Positions 43,201 through 50,715 of a stretch of DNA of 64,000 bases are shown here, one piece after another. The first letter of the stretch is position 1. Each line of letters starts with the position of its first letter. The position numbers were made by a program, and so were the translations under genes. The notes under the pieces were generated by a model. It was not told the origin of the DNA. It saw nothing but the letters and a program-made list of their open reading frames with translations, and ran no database searches. This DNA is from Streptomyces sp. T12 (lineage in GTDB: Bacteria > Actinomycetota > Actinomycetes > Streptomycetales > Streptomycetaceae), in contig NZ_CP117866.1 of the NCBI RefSeq assembly GCF_028736035.1, positions 7,006,001 through 7,070,000 on the forward strand. Reading direction: 5' to 3'.

Positions 43201-44316
43201 TCAGAGCCAGCCGTTCCGCTTCAGCGTGCGGTGGATGCCCAGACAGATGGCCACCGTGATGCTCATGATCACCGGGTAGCCGTACTTCCAGTGCAGCTCG
43301 GGCATGTGCTTGAAGTTCATCCCGTACACCCCGCACACCATCGTCGGTACGGCGATGATCGCGGCCCACGACGTGATCTTCCGCATGTCCTCGTTCTGCG
43401 CCACGGACGCCTGCGCGAGGTTGGCCTGGAGGATCGAGTTGAGGAGCTCGTCGAAGCCGATGACTTGCTCCTGCACGCGGGCGAGGTGGTCGGCGACGTC
43501 CCGGAAGTACTTCTGGATGTCCGGGTCGATCAGCCGCATTGGCCGCTCGCTCAGCAGCTGCATGGGGCGCAGCAGGGGCGACACCGCGCGCTTGAACTCC
43601 AGCACCTCACGCTTGAGTTGGTAGATCCGCCCCGCGTCCGTACCGCGCGGCGACCCCTTGCGCCCCGGCGAGAACACCTCCGTCTCCACCTCGTCGATGT
43701 CGTCCTGCACCGCGTCGGCGACGGCGACATACCCGTCGACGACATGGTCGGCGATCGCGTGCAGCACGGCCGACGGCCCCTTGGCGAGCAGCTCGGGGTC
43801 GTCCTGCAGCCGGTGCCGCAGCGCCCGCAGCGAGCCCTGGCCGCCGTGCCGGACGGTGATGAAGAAGTCCCGTCCGGTGAAGCACATGACCTCGCCGGTC
43901 TCGACGATCTCGCTGTTGGCGGTGAGTTCGTCGTGCTCGACGTAGTGGATGGTCTTGAAGACGGTGAACAGCGAATCGTCGTACCGCTCCAGCTTGGGGC
44001 GCTGGTGGGCCTGCACCGCGTCTTCCACGGCCAGGGGGTGCAGCCCGAACTCGCTGGCGATGCCGGAGAATTCGGCCTCGGTCGGCTCGTGCAGTCCGAT
44101 CCACACGAAGCCGCCGTCACGCCGCGCCTGACGCATCGCCTCGTGCGGGGTCAGGGGCTTCGGGCTCTCGACGCGAGCGCCGCTGCGGTAGACGGCGCAG
44201 TCGACGACGGCGGAGGGCGTCGCCGGGTCGCGGGTGGTGTCGTACGCGCCGGTGTCCTTGCGCAGTGAGATGCGGGACGGGCGGACCACGGCACGCAGGT
44301 CGCGGATCATCGACAT
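43201..44316 (-). CDS. corA: CorA-type magnesium/cobalt transporter
   Basis: 371 aa from ATG 44316 (MSMIRDLRAVVRPSRISLRK), preceded by GAAGGAGCCTG. A long cytoplasmic domain (~1-305) includes GFVWIGLHEPTEAEFSGIAS and the LAVEDAVQAHQRPKLERYDD segment. Two C-terminal helices follow; the first ends in the selectivity motif GMNF (VCGVYGMNFKHMPELHWKYG), and the second is PVIMSITVAICLGIH. It is a pentameric channel for Mg2+. It is near the MgtE-N/CBS gene, and mycobacteria keep corA in this region too. A 500-base upstream gap could hold regulation. Confidence 0.95.
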   Translation of the reverse strand: MSMIRDLRAVVRPSRISLRKDTGAYDTTRDPATPSAVVDCAVYRSGARVESPKPLTPHEAMRQARRDGGFVWIGLHEPTEAEFSGIASEFGLHPLAVEDAVQAHQRPKLERYDDSLFTVFKTIHYVEHDELTANSEIVETGEVMCFTGRDFFITVRHGGQGSLRALRHRLQDDPELLAKGPSAVLHAIADHVVDGYVAVADAVQDDIDEVETEVFSPGRKGSPRGTDAGRIYQLKREVLEFKRAVSPLLRPMQLLSERPMRLIDPDIQKYFRDVADHLARVQEQVIGFDELLNSILQANLAQASVAQNEDMRKITSWAAIIAVPTMVCGVYGMNFKHMPELHWKYGYPVIMSITVAICLGIHRTLKRNGWL

Positions 44317-44822
44317 GGGCAGGCTCCTTCGCAACGGGCAACGAAGCGCGGAGGGCCGCCGAACGGGTGGAACTGCCCGGAATGGGGACGTCCTGACCTC
44401 AGGATGTTTGGCACGTCCACAAAGCGGGGAGCACCGCACCGTCGCGGTGGCGGGCTTCGTTGCTGATTCAGATCAGACAGATCAGGCAAAGCGAAACGAA
44501 GTGCTCTTCCGTATGAAGACGCGAGCGTGAAAGGGCGGCGGTCAGCCGGAGCGGAACAGCCGAATCAGCTACATCAGTGGCGGGAAGAGCGAGTGGTACT
44601 GCACGGTCGACTTCGATCCATTGCAGCCCCACCTCCTCCGGCCGGTCCCTCGTGAGGGACGTTCCATACCCCGTTCGGGGTTCCCCGTAGGGGAGTCGAT
44701 CTGGCGTCGGGACTCGATCGCGACGCTTCTGCGTGCTGCCCCGAACACCGGGCAAGAGTATCAGCCGACTGAAGTGTCAAGGCGCTGCTTTGCCCGGTAC
44801 TGACGAGTTCTATGCTCGCCGC
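44317..44822. promoter_or_regulatory. 506-base divergent region with several hairpins (corA / SUFU-domain gene)
   Basis: No gene is seen. On the corA side, ACATCCTGA/TCAGGACGT-type pairing lies near 44385-44405 and a CACCGC/GCGGTG stem lies near 44432-44450. On the other side three compact hairpins follow each other: GTCCCTC/GAGGGAC (44645-44660), ACCCCG/CGGGGT (44668-44681) and TCCCC/GGGGA (44682-44694). GAGTC/GACTC pairing (44693-44715) closes the set. I could not match it to the M-box magnesium riboswitch consensus. Confidence 0.4.
44811..44822 (+). promoter_or_regulatory. Candidate leaderless promoter -10 of the SUFU-domain gene
   Basis: TATGCT at 44811-44816, six bases, then ATG 44823. 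Confidence 0.45.
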
Positions 44823-45407
44823 ATGGCTGATGTTCTTCCTCTGGTCGAGGCCCGGTTGCGCACCGCGCTGGGCGAACCGGACGCGCGCGCGGCGGTCACC
44901 TTCCTCGGTACGGACCGCATCGAGGTGCTCCGTTTCCAGCAGGGCGAGATCGTCCGCTACGCCACGCTGGGCATGTCCGCGCAGCCGATGAGCGACCCCA
45001 CCGCGGTGCTCGCCGACCCGGTCAAGGGGCCGCGCGCCGAGCTGGTCCTCTCCGTCCGTTCCGGCATCGCCGACACCGACAAGGTGCTCCGCCCGCTCGC
45101 CGTACTCGCCGCGTCCCCGCAGGTGGAGGGCGTGATCGTGGCCCCGGGCGCCTCCCTGGACGTCGGGGAACCGCTGTGGCCCGGCGCCCCGTTCACCTCG
45201 GTCCTGGTCGCCGAGGCGGGCGGCCTGGTGGAGGACCTGGAACTCGACGAGCCCGCCGACCCCGTGCACTTCCTGCCGCTGCTCCCCATGACGCCGAACG
45301 AGGCCGCCTGGAAGCGCGTGCACGGCGCCCAGGCCCTCCAGGAGCGCTGGCTGGCGAACGGGACGGACCTTCGGGATCCCGCCCGCACGTCCGTCCCGCT
45401 GGAGTGA
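44823..45407 (+). CDS. Suppressor-of-fused (SUFU) domain protein
   Basis: 194 aa from ATG 44823 (MADVLPLVEARLRTALGEPD). The pattern LRFQQGEIVRYATLGMSAQP, RAELVLSVRSG and LRPLAVLAASPQVEGVIVAP, ending FLPLLPMTPNEAAWKRVHGA, is the bacterial SUFU-like domain. Such proteins often act as immunity or accessory factors in polymorphic toxin loci, but no toxin gene is visible here. The streptomycete version is a stand-alone conserved gene. No signal peptide; probably cytosolic. The upstream open frame (from 44733) overlaps hairpins and is not used. Confidence 0.88.
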   Translation: MADVLPLVEARLRTALGEPDARAAVTFLGTDRIEVLRFQQGEIVRYATLGMSAQPMSDPTAVLADPVKGPRAELVLSVRSGIADTDKVLRPLAVLAASPQVEGVIVAPGASLDVGEPLWPGAPFTSVLVAEAGGLVEDLELDEPADPVHFLPLLPMTPNEAAWKRVHGAQALQERWLANGTDLRDPARTSVPLE

Positions 45408-45437
45408 GGAACCTCACCAACCAGTGGCCGAAAAGCA

Positions 45438-46649
45438 TCAGTTGGCGAACACGGTGACGCTGTCCTCGGTCGCGTGCCGCGTCTCCAGCTCCTGCGCCTC
45501 GTGCGTGAGCGCCTTCCGCCGTACGACGACCATGAGAGCGCCCGCGACAGCCGTGACGGCCGCCACCACGAACGGGATGCGGATGCTGCCGGTCCACTCC
45601 TCGATCCGCGGCGCGAAGAAGGGCGCGGCCGCCGCCGCGAACCACCGCACGAAGTTGTAGCCCGCGCTCGCCACGGGGCGAGGCGCGTCGGAGACGCCGA
45701 GGGCCAGCTCCGTGTAGACGGTGTTGTTCACGCCGATGAACGCGCCGGACAGGATCGTGCAGACGACGGCGGTGGTGTGGTCGCCGTAGCCGAGGACCAG
45801 CACGTCCACGGCGAGCAGCACCAGTGAGCCGCCGAGCACCCGCAGCGAACCGAACCGCTCCTGCGCGCGCGGCGCCACGACAACGGAGAACACGGCGAGC
45901 AGCACACCCCAGGCGAAGAACACCGCGCCCGACCGGTACGGGGTCATGTCCAGCACGAAGGGCGTGAAGGCCAGCACCGTGAAGAACGTGTAGTTGTAGA
46001 AGAACGCCGAGACCGCCGTGGACGCCAGGCCGCCGTGTCCGAGTGCCTTGACCGGGTCCAGCAGCGAGGTCTTGCGGGCCGGCTTCGGCTGCTCCTTGAG
46101 GAACGCCGCGATGCACAGGAAGCCGACCGCCATCAGGAAGGCCGTACCGAAGAACGGGTAACGCCAGCTGGCGTCGCCGAGCAGCGCGCCCAGCAGCGGG
46201 CCGCACGCCATGCCGAGGCCGAGCGCGGACTCGTACAGCAGGATCGCCGCCGCGCTGCCGCCGGCCGCCGCGCCCACGATGACGGCGAGGGCCGTGGAGA
46301 CGAAGAGCGCGTTGCCGAGCCCCCAGCCCGCCCGGAACCCGACCAGTTCGCCGACCGATCCGGAGGTGCCCGCGAGCCCGGCGAAGACGACCACGAACGC
46401 GAGGCCGAGCAGCAGGGTCTTGCGGCCGCCGATCCGGCTGGAGACGAAGCCGGTGACCAGCATCGCCACGGCGGTGATGAGGAAGTACGAGGTGAAGAGC
46501 AGGGAGACCTGTCCGGCCGTGGCGTTCAGACCGCTCGCGATGGACGGCAGGATCGGGTCGACGAGTCCGATGCCCATGAAGGCGACGACGGACGCGCCGG
46601 CGGTCGCCCACACGGCCTTCGGCTGACGCAGCAAAGAAGTAGATGCCAT
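45438..46649 (-). CDS. MFS exporter, probably siderophore-linked (iron-box upstream)
   Basis: About 403 aa from ATG 46649 (MASTSLLRQPKAVWATAGAS); a GTG two codons earlier is also possible. Twelve hydrophobic segments are visible. MFS motif A is seen as GFVSSRIGGRKTLL between helices 2 and 3, and a large central loop (KEQPKPARKTSLLDPVKALG) separates the halves. The pattern GLVDPILPSIASGLNATAGQ is that of drug/proton antiporters. The DNA just upstream (46659-46677) matches the actinobacterial iron-box, so expression should rise under iron starvation. Export of a siderophore or of an iron-related toxic compound is inferred. No siderophore synthesis gene is nearby. Confidence 0.9.
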   Translation of the reverse strand: MASTSLLRQPKAVWATAGASVVAFMGIGLVDPILPSIASGLNATAGQVSLLFTSYFLITAVAMLVTGFVSSRIGGRKTLLLGLAFVVVFAGLAGTSGSVGELVGFRAGWGLGNALFVSTALAVIVGAAAGGSAAAILLYESALGLGMACGPLLGALLGDASWRYPFFGTAFLMAVGFLCIAAFLKEQPKPARKTSLLDPVKALGHGGLASTAVSAFFYNYTFFTVLAFTPFVLDMTPYRSGAVFFAWGVLLAVFSVVVAPRAQERFGSLRVLGGSLVLLAVDVLVLGYGDHTTAVVCTILSGAFIGVNNTVYTELALGVSDAPRPVASAGYNFVRWFAAAAAPFFAPRIEEWTGSIRIPFVVAAVTAVAGALMVVVRRKALTHEAQELETRHATEDSVTVFAN

Positions 46650-46658
46650 ATACACATA

Positions 46659-46677
46659 TTAAGTTAGGCAGGCTAAA
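46659..46677 (-). promoter_or_regulatory. Iron-box (DmdR1/IdeR-type operator)
   Basis: TTAAGTTAGGCAGGCTAAA matches the iron-box TTAGGTTAGGCTAACCTAA at 13 of 19 positions. It is AT-rich in a GC-rich setting, and lies ten bases upstream of the MFS start beside TATACACATATT, a likely -10 region. Repressor binding there would block transcription when iron is plentiful. Confidence 0.65.
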
Positions 46678-46774
46678 TGATGCAAAGGGCATCCGGCCGC
46701 TTCGGCGTGCGGGTTCCGCCCGGACGGGTGATCGTCCTTGACGTGACGCACCAGGGGTAGGACCGTGGGGCCCT

Positions 46775-47416
46775 ATGAGGGGCGAACCCAGTTGCCCGAG
46801 GTGTGGTGGCCGGGTCAGGGCTCCCGGACTCTTCGCCGACACCTGGCAGTGCGATGTGCACGGCACCGTGCATCCGGTGCAGCCCGTGATCCCGCCCAGC
46901 GTCGAGGCCCTCGGCGTCGTCGTGCATCGCACGCAGGTGCCCGTGTGGATGCCGTGGCCGCTGCCGGTCGGCTGGCTGTTCACGGGTGTGGCGAGCGCGG
47001 GCGACGACCGCAGCGGCGGCCGCGGGGCGGCCGTGGCCTGCTCCGGACCCGGCCCGCTCGGCGGCATGGGCGAGCTGATCCTGGTCGCCGAGGAGCTCGG
47101 CGTCGGCTTCGGCGCCCGCTACGCCGGCCTCGACGGTCCGGACCCGGGGCCGTATATGAACGTCGAGAAGCCACCCCAGGCCAAGGTCATCGCCGCCGGC
47201 CGCCCGACGCCGCTGTGGCATGTCTCCGGCACCCCGGACGACCGTGCCGTGTTCGCGGGGGAGGCGCTCGGGATGTGGCTGTGGGCGGTGATGTGGCCCG
47301 AGCAGTCGGGGCTGCTGATGTACGACGAGCTGGTGCTGACGGACCTGCGGGACGCGGGGGCGGAAGTGGAGCTGGTGCCCTGTGGGGCGTTGTCGCCGCG
47401 CCTGCTTGAGCCGTAG
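46775..47416 (+). CDS. Zinc-ribbon-containing protein of unknown function (DUF6758-like)
   Basis: 213 aa from ATG 46775. The N-terminus has a Cys pair and a later C/H pair, CPRCGGRVRAPGLFADTWQC then DVHGTVHP, forming a zinc ribbon. The rest is globular: VVVHRTQVPVWMPWPLPVGW, AVACSGPGPLGGMGELILVA, ALGMWLWAVMWPEQSGLLMY. No enzyme motif is recognised; streptomycetes commonly carry this gene (I believe DUF6758). It is divergent from the iron-box MFS gene; about 100 bases separate the iron-box and this start, so iron control of both is possible but not shown. Confidence 0.82.
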   Translation: MRGEPSCPRCGGRVRAPGLFADTWQCDVHGTVHPVQPVIPPSVEALGVVVHRTQVPVWMPWPLPVGWLFTGVASAGDDRSGGRGAAVACSGPGPLGGMGELILVAEELGVGFGARYAGLDGPDPGPYMNVEKPPQAKVIAAGRPTPLWHVSGTPDDRAVFAGEALGMWLWAVMWPEQSGLLMYDELVLTDLRDAGAEVELVPCGALSPRLLEP

Positions 47417-47471
47417 CGCTCCGCTGGGTTGAGCCGTGGGGCGCCTTCGAGCTCAGGTGGTCGAGCGTGGT

Positions 47472-47550
47472 GTGCGGCTGCGGGTGGTTTGTGGCTGGTC
47501 GCGCCCACGCGGCGGAGCCGCATATCGACACAGCCCCGCGCCCCTGGGGG
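47472..47550 (-). repeat. Dispersed intergenic repeat, type B copy 2
   Basis: Read on the minus strand this contains GGGGCGCGGGGC, TGTCGATATGCGG, CGCCGCGTGGGCGCGACCAG and CCCGCAGCC. It is the inverted counterpart of 29979-30052. It is between the zinc-ribbon gene and the PHP gene. Confidence 0.75.
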
Positions 47551-47655
47551 CGTGTGTAGGGGGCGCTAGTGGTGTGCGGGTGTGACAGGGGTCGTTGAAA
47601 ATGCGGTTATCCTTGAGCGTCCCCTTCCGCGCCGTCATCGACTGGAGTTCGCGTC

Positions 47656-48513
47656 GTGCGCATCGATCTGCACACCCACTCCACCGCTTCCGACGGCACG
47701 GACACCCCGGCCGAGCTCGTGCGCAACGCCGCCGCAGCCGGACTGGACGTCGTGGCGCTCACCGATCACGACACCACCCGCGGGCACGCCGAGGCGATCG
47801 CCGCGCTGCCGCACGGGCTCACCCTGGTGACCGGTGCGGAGCTGTCCTGCCGTGTCGACGGCATCAGCATGCACATGCTGGCCTACCTCTTCGACCCCGA
47901 GGAGCCGACGCTGCTCGCCGAGCGGGAGCTGGTGCGCGACGACCGGGTGCCCCGGGCCCAGGGCATGGTCGCCAGGCTCAACGAGCTGGGCGTGCCCGTC
48001 ACCTGGGAGCAGGTCCTGCGGATCGCCGGTGACGGCTCGGTCGGCCGGCCGCACGTCGCCTCCGCACTGGTCGAGCTCGGTGTCGTACCGACCGTGGGCG
48101 ACGCCTTCACCGAGGACTGGCTGGCCGACGGCGGCCGGGCCTTCGTGGAGAAGCACGAGACCGACCCGTTCGAGGCGATCCGGCTGATCAAGGCCGCGGG
48201 CGGCGTCGCCGTCTTCGCGCATCCGGCCGCGAGCAAGCGGGGCCGTACGGTGCCGGAGTCCGCGATCGCCGACCTGGCCGCGGCCGGGCTCGACGGCATC
48301 GAGGTCGACCACATGGACCACGATCCCGACACGCGTGCGCGGCTGCGCGGGCTCGCGAAGGAGCTCGGGCTGCTGACCACCGGGTCCAGCGACTACCACG
48401 GCAGCCGCAAGACCTGCGTGCTCGGCGAGTACACGACCGATCCCGAGGTGTACGGCGAGATCACGCGGCGGGCGACCGGAGCGTTTCCCGTCCCGGGGGC
48501 CGGCGGGGTCTAG
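47656..48513 (+). CDS. PHP-domain phosphoesterase
   Basis: 285 aa from GTG 47656, preceded by CTGGAGTTCG. Metal-binding motifs of the PHP family are DLHTHSTASDG at the N-terminus, ALTDHDT, TGAELSC, a His in AVFAHPA, and GSSDYHG near the C-terminus. Stand-alone proteins of this type (RNase AM/YciV-like) hydrolyse 3',5'-nucleoside bisphosphates or trim RNA 5' ends. Residues for a three-metal site appear intact, so it should be active. It lies alone ahead of the MarC gene; cytosolic. Confidence 0.93.
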   Translation: MRIDLHTHSTASDGTDTPAELVRNAAAAGLDVVALTDHDTTRGHAEAIAALPHGLTLVTGAELSCRVDGISMHMLAYLFDPEEPTLLAERELVRDDRVPRAQGMVARLNELGVPVTWEQVLRIAGDGSVGRPHVASALVELGVVPTVGDAFTEDWLADGGRAFVEKHETDPFEAIRLIKAAGGVAVFAHPAASKRGRTVPESAIADLAAAGLDGIEVDHMDHDPDTRARLRGLAKELGLLTTGSSDYHGSRKTCVLGEYTTDPEVYGEITRRATGAFPVPGAGGV

Positions 48514-48676
48514 GTCGGTCGCACTTTACGTTCGTTTCTGAGGCACCCGGCGCTGTCGGCCGTGCCCACCCGTTCCGCCCTGCGGAACGACTGCCCACAG
48601 CGGCAGCGGCACAGCGGCTGTAGCCCGGTGCCGCCTGCCCACCGCGCGTTCACTCACCTCGCAAGGCCCTCCACTC

Positions 48677-49282
48677 ATGTTCGACCTCGCCGTCTTCGGC
48701 TCCCTCTTCCTGACCCTCTTCGTCATCATGGATCCCCCCGGGATCACCCCGATCTTCCTCGCGCTCACCGCCGGTCGTCCGGCCAAGGTGCAGAAGCGGA
48801 TGGCCTTCCAGGCCGTCTGTGTGGCGGGCGGTGTGATCGCGGTGTTCGGGCTCCTCGGCCACCAGATCCTCAACTACCTGCACGTCTCCGTGCCCGCGCT
48901 GATGATCGCGGGCGGGCTGCTGCTCCTGCTGATCGCGCTCGACCTGCTCACCGGCAAGACCGACGAGCCGAAGCAGACCAAGGACGTCAACGTCGCCCTC
49001 GTACCGCTGGGCATGCCGCTGCTGGCGGGGCCGGGTGCGATCGTGTCGGTCATCCTCGCCGTGCAGAAGGCCGACAGCGCCGCCATGCAGGTGTCGGTGT
49101 GGACGGCGATCCTCGCCATCCATGTCGTGCTGTGGCTCGTGATGCGGTACTCGCTGCTGATCATCCGGGTCATCAAGGACGGCGGCGTGGTCCTGGTGAC
49201 GCGGCTCGCGGGCATGATGCTGTCGGCGATCGCGGTGCAGCAGATCATCAACGGCGTCACGCAGGTGATCCAGGTCGCCTGA
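48677..49282 (+). CDS. MarC-family membrane protein
   Basis: 201 aa, six hydrophobic segments. LFVIMDPPGITPIFLALTAG and VALVPLGMPLLAGPGAIVSV are the repeated signature of the MarC/UPF0056 family, which is an inverted-repeat membrane fold. The role is unproven; the old link with multiple antibiotic resistance was withdrawn, and transporter function is guessed. ATG 48677 is preceded by CAAGGCCCTCC, a modest ribosome site. A strong hairpin follows (49297-49336). Confidence 0.92.
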   Translation: MFDLAVFGSLFLTLFVIMDPPGITPIFLALTAGRPAKVQKRMAFQAVCVAGGVIAVFGLLGHQILNYLHVSVPALMIAGGLLLLLIALDLLTGKTDEPKQTKDVNVALVPLGMPLLAGPGAIVSVILAVQKADSAAMQVSVWTAILAIHVVLWLVMRYSLLIIRVIKDGGVVLVTRLAGMMLSAIAVQQIINGVTQVIQVA

Positions 49283-49296
49283 GCGGTAAGCACGCG

Positions 49297-49336
49297 CGAA
49301 GCCCCCGTACGGCATCCGTGCCGTACGGGGGCTTCG
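49297..49336. terminator. 18-bp hairpin between convergent genes
   Basis: The arms 49297-49314 and 49319-49336 (core GCCCCCGTACGGCA / TGCCGTACGGGGGC) pair perfectly around TCCG. It serves the MarC gene and the 50-aa gene on the other strand. Confidence 0.88.
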
Positions 49337-49361
49337 AAGCTTCTGCGGTGATCCGCGTCTG

Positions 49362-49514
49362 TTATGAGGCCGTGGTCTCGGCCGGTCGGATCCACAGCCG
49401 CTGTCCGATCGCGGCAGCCTGCTGAACGATCCGGTTGACGGAGGCGGCGTCCACGACGGTGCTGTCCACGGGTGTGCCGTCGACCTCGTCGAGTCGCATG
49501 ATTTCGAAGCGCAT
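49362..49514 (-). CDS. 50-residue protein, short gene on the minus strand
   Basis: A minus-strand frame from ATG 49514 to TAA 49364-49362 encodes 50 residues. It starts MRFEIMRLDEVDGTPVDSTV, has AASVNRIVQQAAAIGQRLWI in the middle, and ends IRPAETTAS. GAAGGGAGAAGCC is a strong ribosome site. The end of the gene abuts a terminator on the correct side. The composition is protein-like (amphipathic strand then a helix), and I recall very similar short proteins in other streptomycetes. Function unknown. The unusually AT-rich upstream region (49555-49660) could be its promoter. Confidence 0.75.
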   Translation of the reverse strand: MRFEIMRLDEVDGTPVDSTVVDAASVNRIVQQAAAIGQRLWIRPAETTAS

Positions 49515-49735
49515 GGCTTCTCCCTTCGTCTGGTCATCCTCCTGAGGAGAACTACTGAGGTACGTCTTGGTTGGTTACACACGTATGCAACGGGCTGCGT
49601 GTTACAAACATTCCCTACGCTAAAGAAATTTTTCGAACGGCTAACTACTGACCGGTAAGTGGTTGCTGAGGGATCAAGGCGGGACTGACCGGGACCGGTT
49701 GTGTTCGCAGCGTGACCGCCGGGACAATGGAGACG

Positions 49736-50629
49736 ATGAACGACGACCTCGCGGCGCTCGCCGCCCGCATCGACCGCACCAACGAGCTGCTGCAACGCAT
49801 GCTCGCCGAGGTGGCGAAGACGCCCTCGACCCACGCGATCTTCGTCGACGCGGGCTATCTGTACGCGGCCGCGGGACGGCTGGTCGCCGGGACGGAGGAC
49901 CGCCGGGCCTTCGATCTGGACGCCGAGGGGCTGATCGAGGCGCTCATCGACCGGGCGCGCACCATCTTCGCGGACAGCAGGCTGCTGCGGGTCTACTGGT
50001 ACGACGGCGCGCGGCGCCGTATCCACACGGCGGAGCAGCAGTCGATCGCCGAGCTCCCCGATGTGAAGGTGCGGCTGGGAAACCTCAACGCCAACAACCA
50101 GCAAAAGGGCGTCGACTCACTGATCAGGACCGACCTGGAGTCCCTGGCCAGACACCGCGCCATCAGCGACGCGGCCCTGCTCGGCGGGGACGAGGACCTG
50201 GTGTCGGCGGTCGAGGCGGCGCAGGGGTACGGGGCGCGGGTGCACCTGTGGGGCATCGAGGCGCCGGAAGGCCGCAACCAGGCCGAGCCCCTGCTCTGGG
50301 AGGTCGACAGTCAGCGCACCTTCGACCTCGACTTCTTCAAGCCGTACGTCTCCCGGCGCACGGCCGCCGCGTACGAGGCGGCGGGGGCCCGGCCGACGCG
50401 GGAGGACGTCCGGTTCGTCGGCGCGCAGATCGTGGCGAAGTGGCTCGCGGCGCGCGGGCGGGAGTCGCTGGTGGAGCTGCTGCCCGGGCATCCGTATCTG
50501 CCCGGGTCGGTGGACCAGGACCTGCTGGTGGAGGCGGAGGGGCTGCTGCAGTACTCGCTGCGCGGGCAGGCGGACCTGCGGCGGGCACTGCGGGACGGGT
50601 TCTGGGAGCACTTGCAGGCGCAGTACTAG
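49736..50629 (+). CDS. NYN-domain (PIN-like) nuclease family protein
   Basis: 297 aa from ATG 49736 (MNDDLAALAARIDRTNELLQ), preceded by GGAG; GTG 49712 and ATG 49727 are in-frame alternatives. An N-terminal coiled helix precedes the NYN/PIN core: HAIFVDAGYLYAAAGRLVAG supplies the first acidic residue, RVYWYDGARRR the next strand. KGVDSLIRTDLESLARH and AALLGGDEDLVSAVEAAQGY supply the remaining Asp cluster. These proteins are metal-dependent RNases by family. The C-terminal third (from about residue 215) is a helical LOTUS-like or unknown domain. No partner gene is obvious. Confidence 0.9.
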   Translation: MNDDLAALAARIDRTNELLQRMLAEVAKTPSTHAIFVDAGYLYAAAGRLVAGTEDRRAFDLDAEGLIEALIDRARTIFADSRLLRVYWYDGARRRIHTAEQQSIAELPDVKVRLGNLNANNQQKGVDSLIRTDLESLARHRAISDAALLGGDEDLVSAVEAAQGYGARVHLWGIEAPEGRNQAEPLLWEVDSQRTFDLDFFKPYVSRRTAAAYEAAGARPTREDVRFVGAQIVAKWLAARGRESLVELLPGHPYLPGSVDQDLLVEAEGLLQYSLRGQADLRRALRDGFWEHLQAQY

Positions 50630-50652
50630 CTGCGCTGCCGGTGCCGGGCGTC

Positions 50653-50712
50653 AGCGCTGTCGAGCGCTGTCGAGCGCTGACGAACGCCGTCAAGCGCTGT
50701 CGAGTGCCGTCG
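50653..50712. repeat. Six tandem copies of a 10-bp unit (AGCGCTGTCG)
   Basis: Six consecutive decamers read AGCGCTGTCG, AGCGCTGTCG, AGCGCTGACG, AACGCCGTCA, AGCGCTGTCG, AGTGCCGTCG. The array lies between the convergent NYN and hydrolase genes and ends at the hydrolase stop. The period is one helical turn, and each unit contains the palindrome AGCGCT. Confidence 0.85.
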
Positions 50713-50715
50713 GTA

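Noticed and set aside
44317..44560. M-box type magnesium riboswitch upstream of corA
   Set aside because: Stems exist, but I could not align the conserved M-box sequence blocks on either strand.
44823..45407. SUFU-domain protein as immunity protein of a polymorphic toxin
   Set aside because: No toxin, secretion-system or toxin-fragment gene lies on either side.
50653..50712. CRISPR array
   Set aside because: The repeats are contiguous decamers without unique spacers, and there are no cas genes anywhere in the window.
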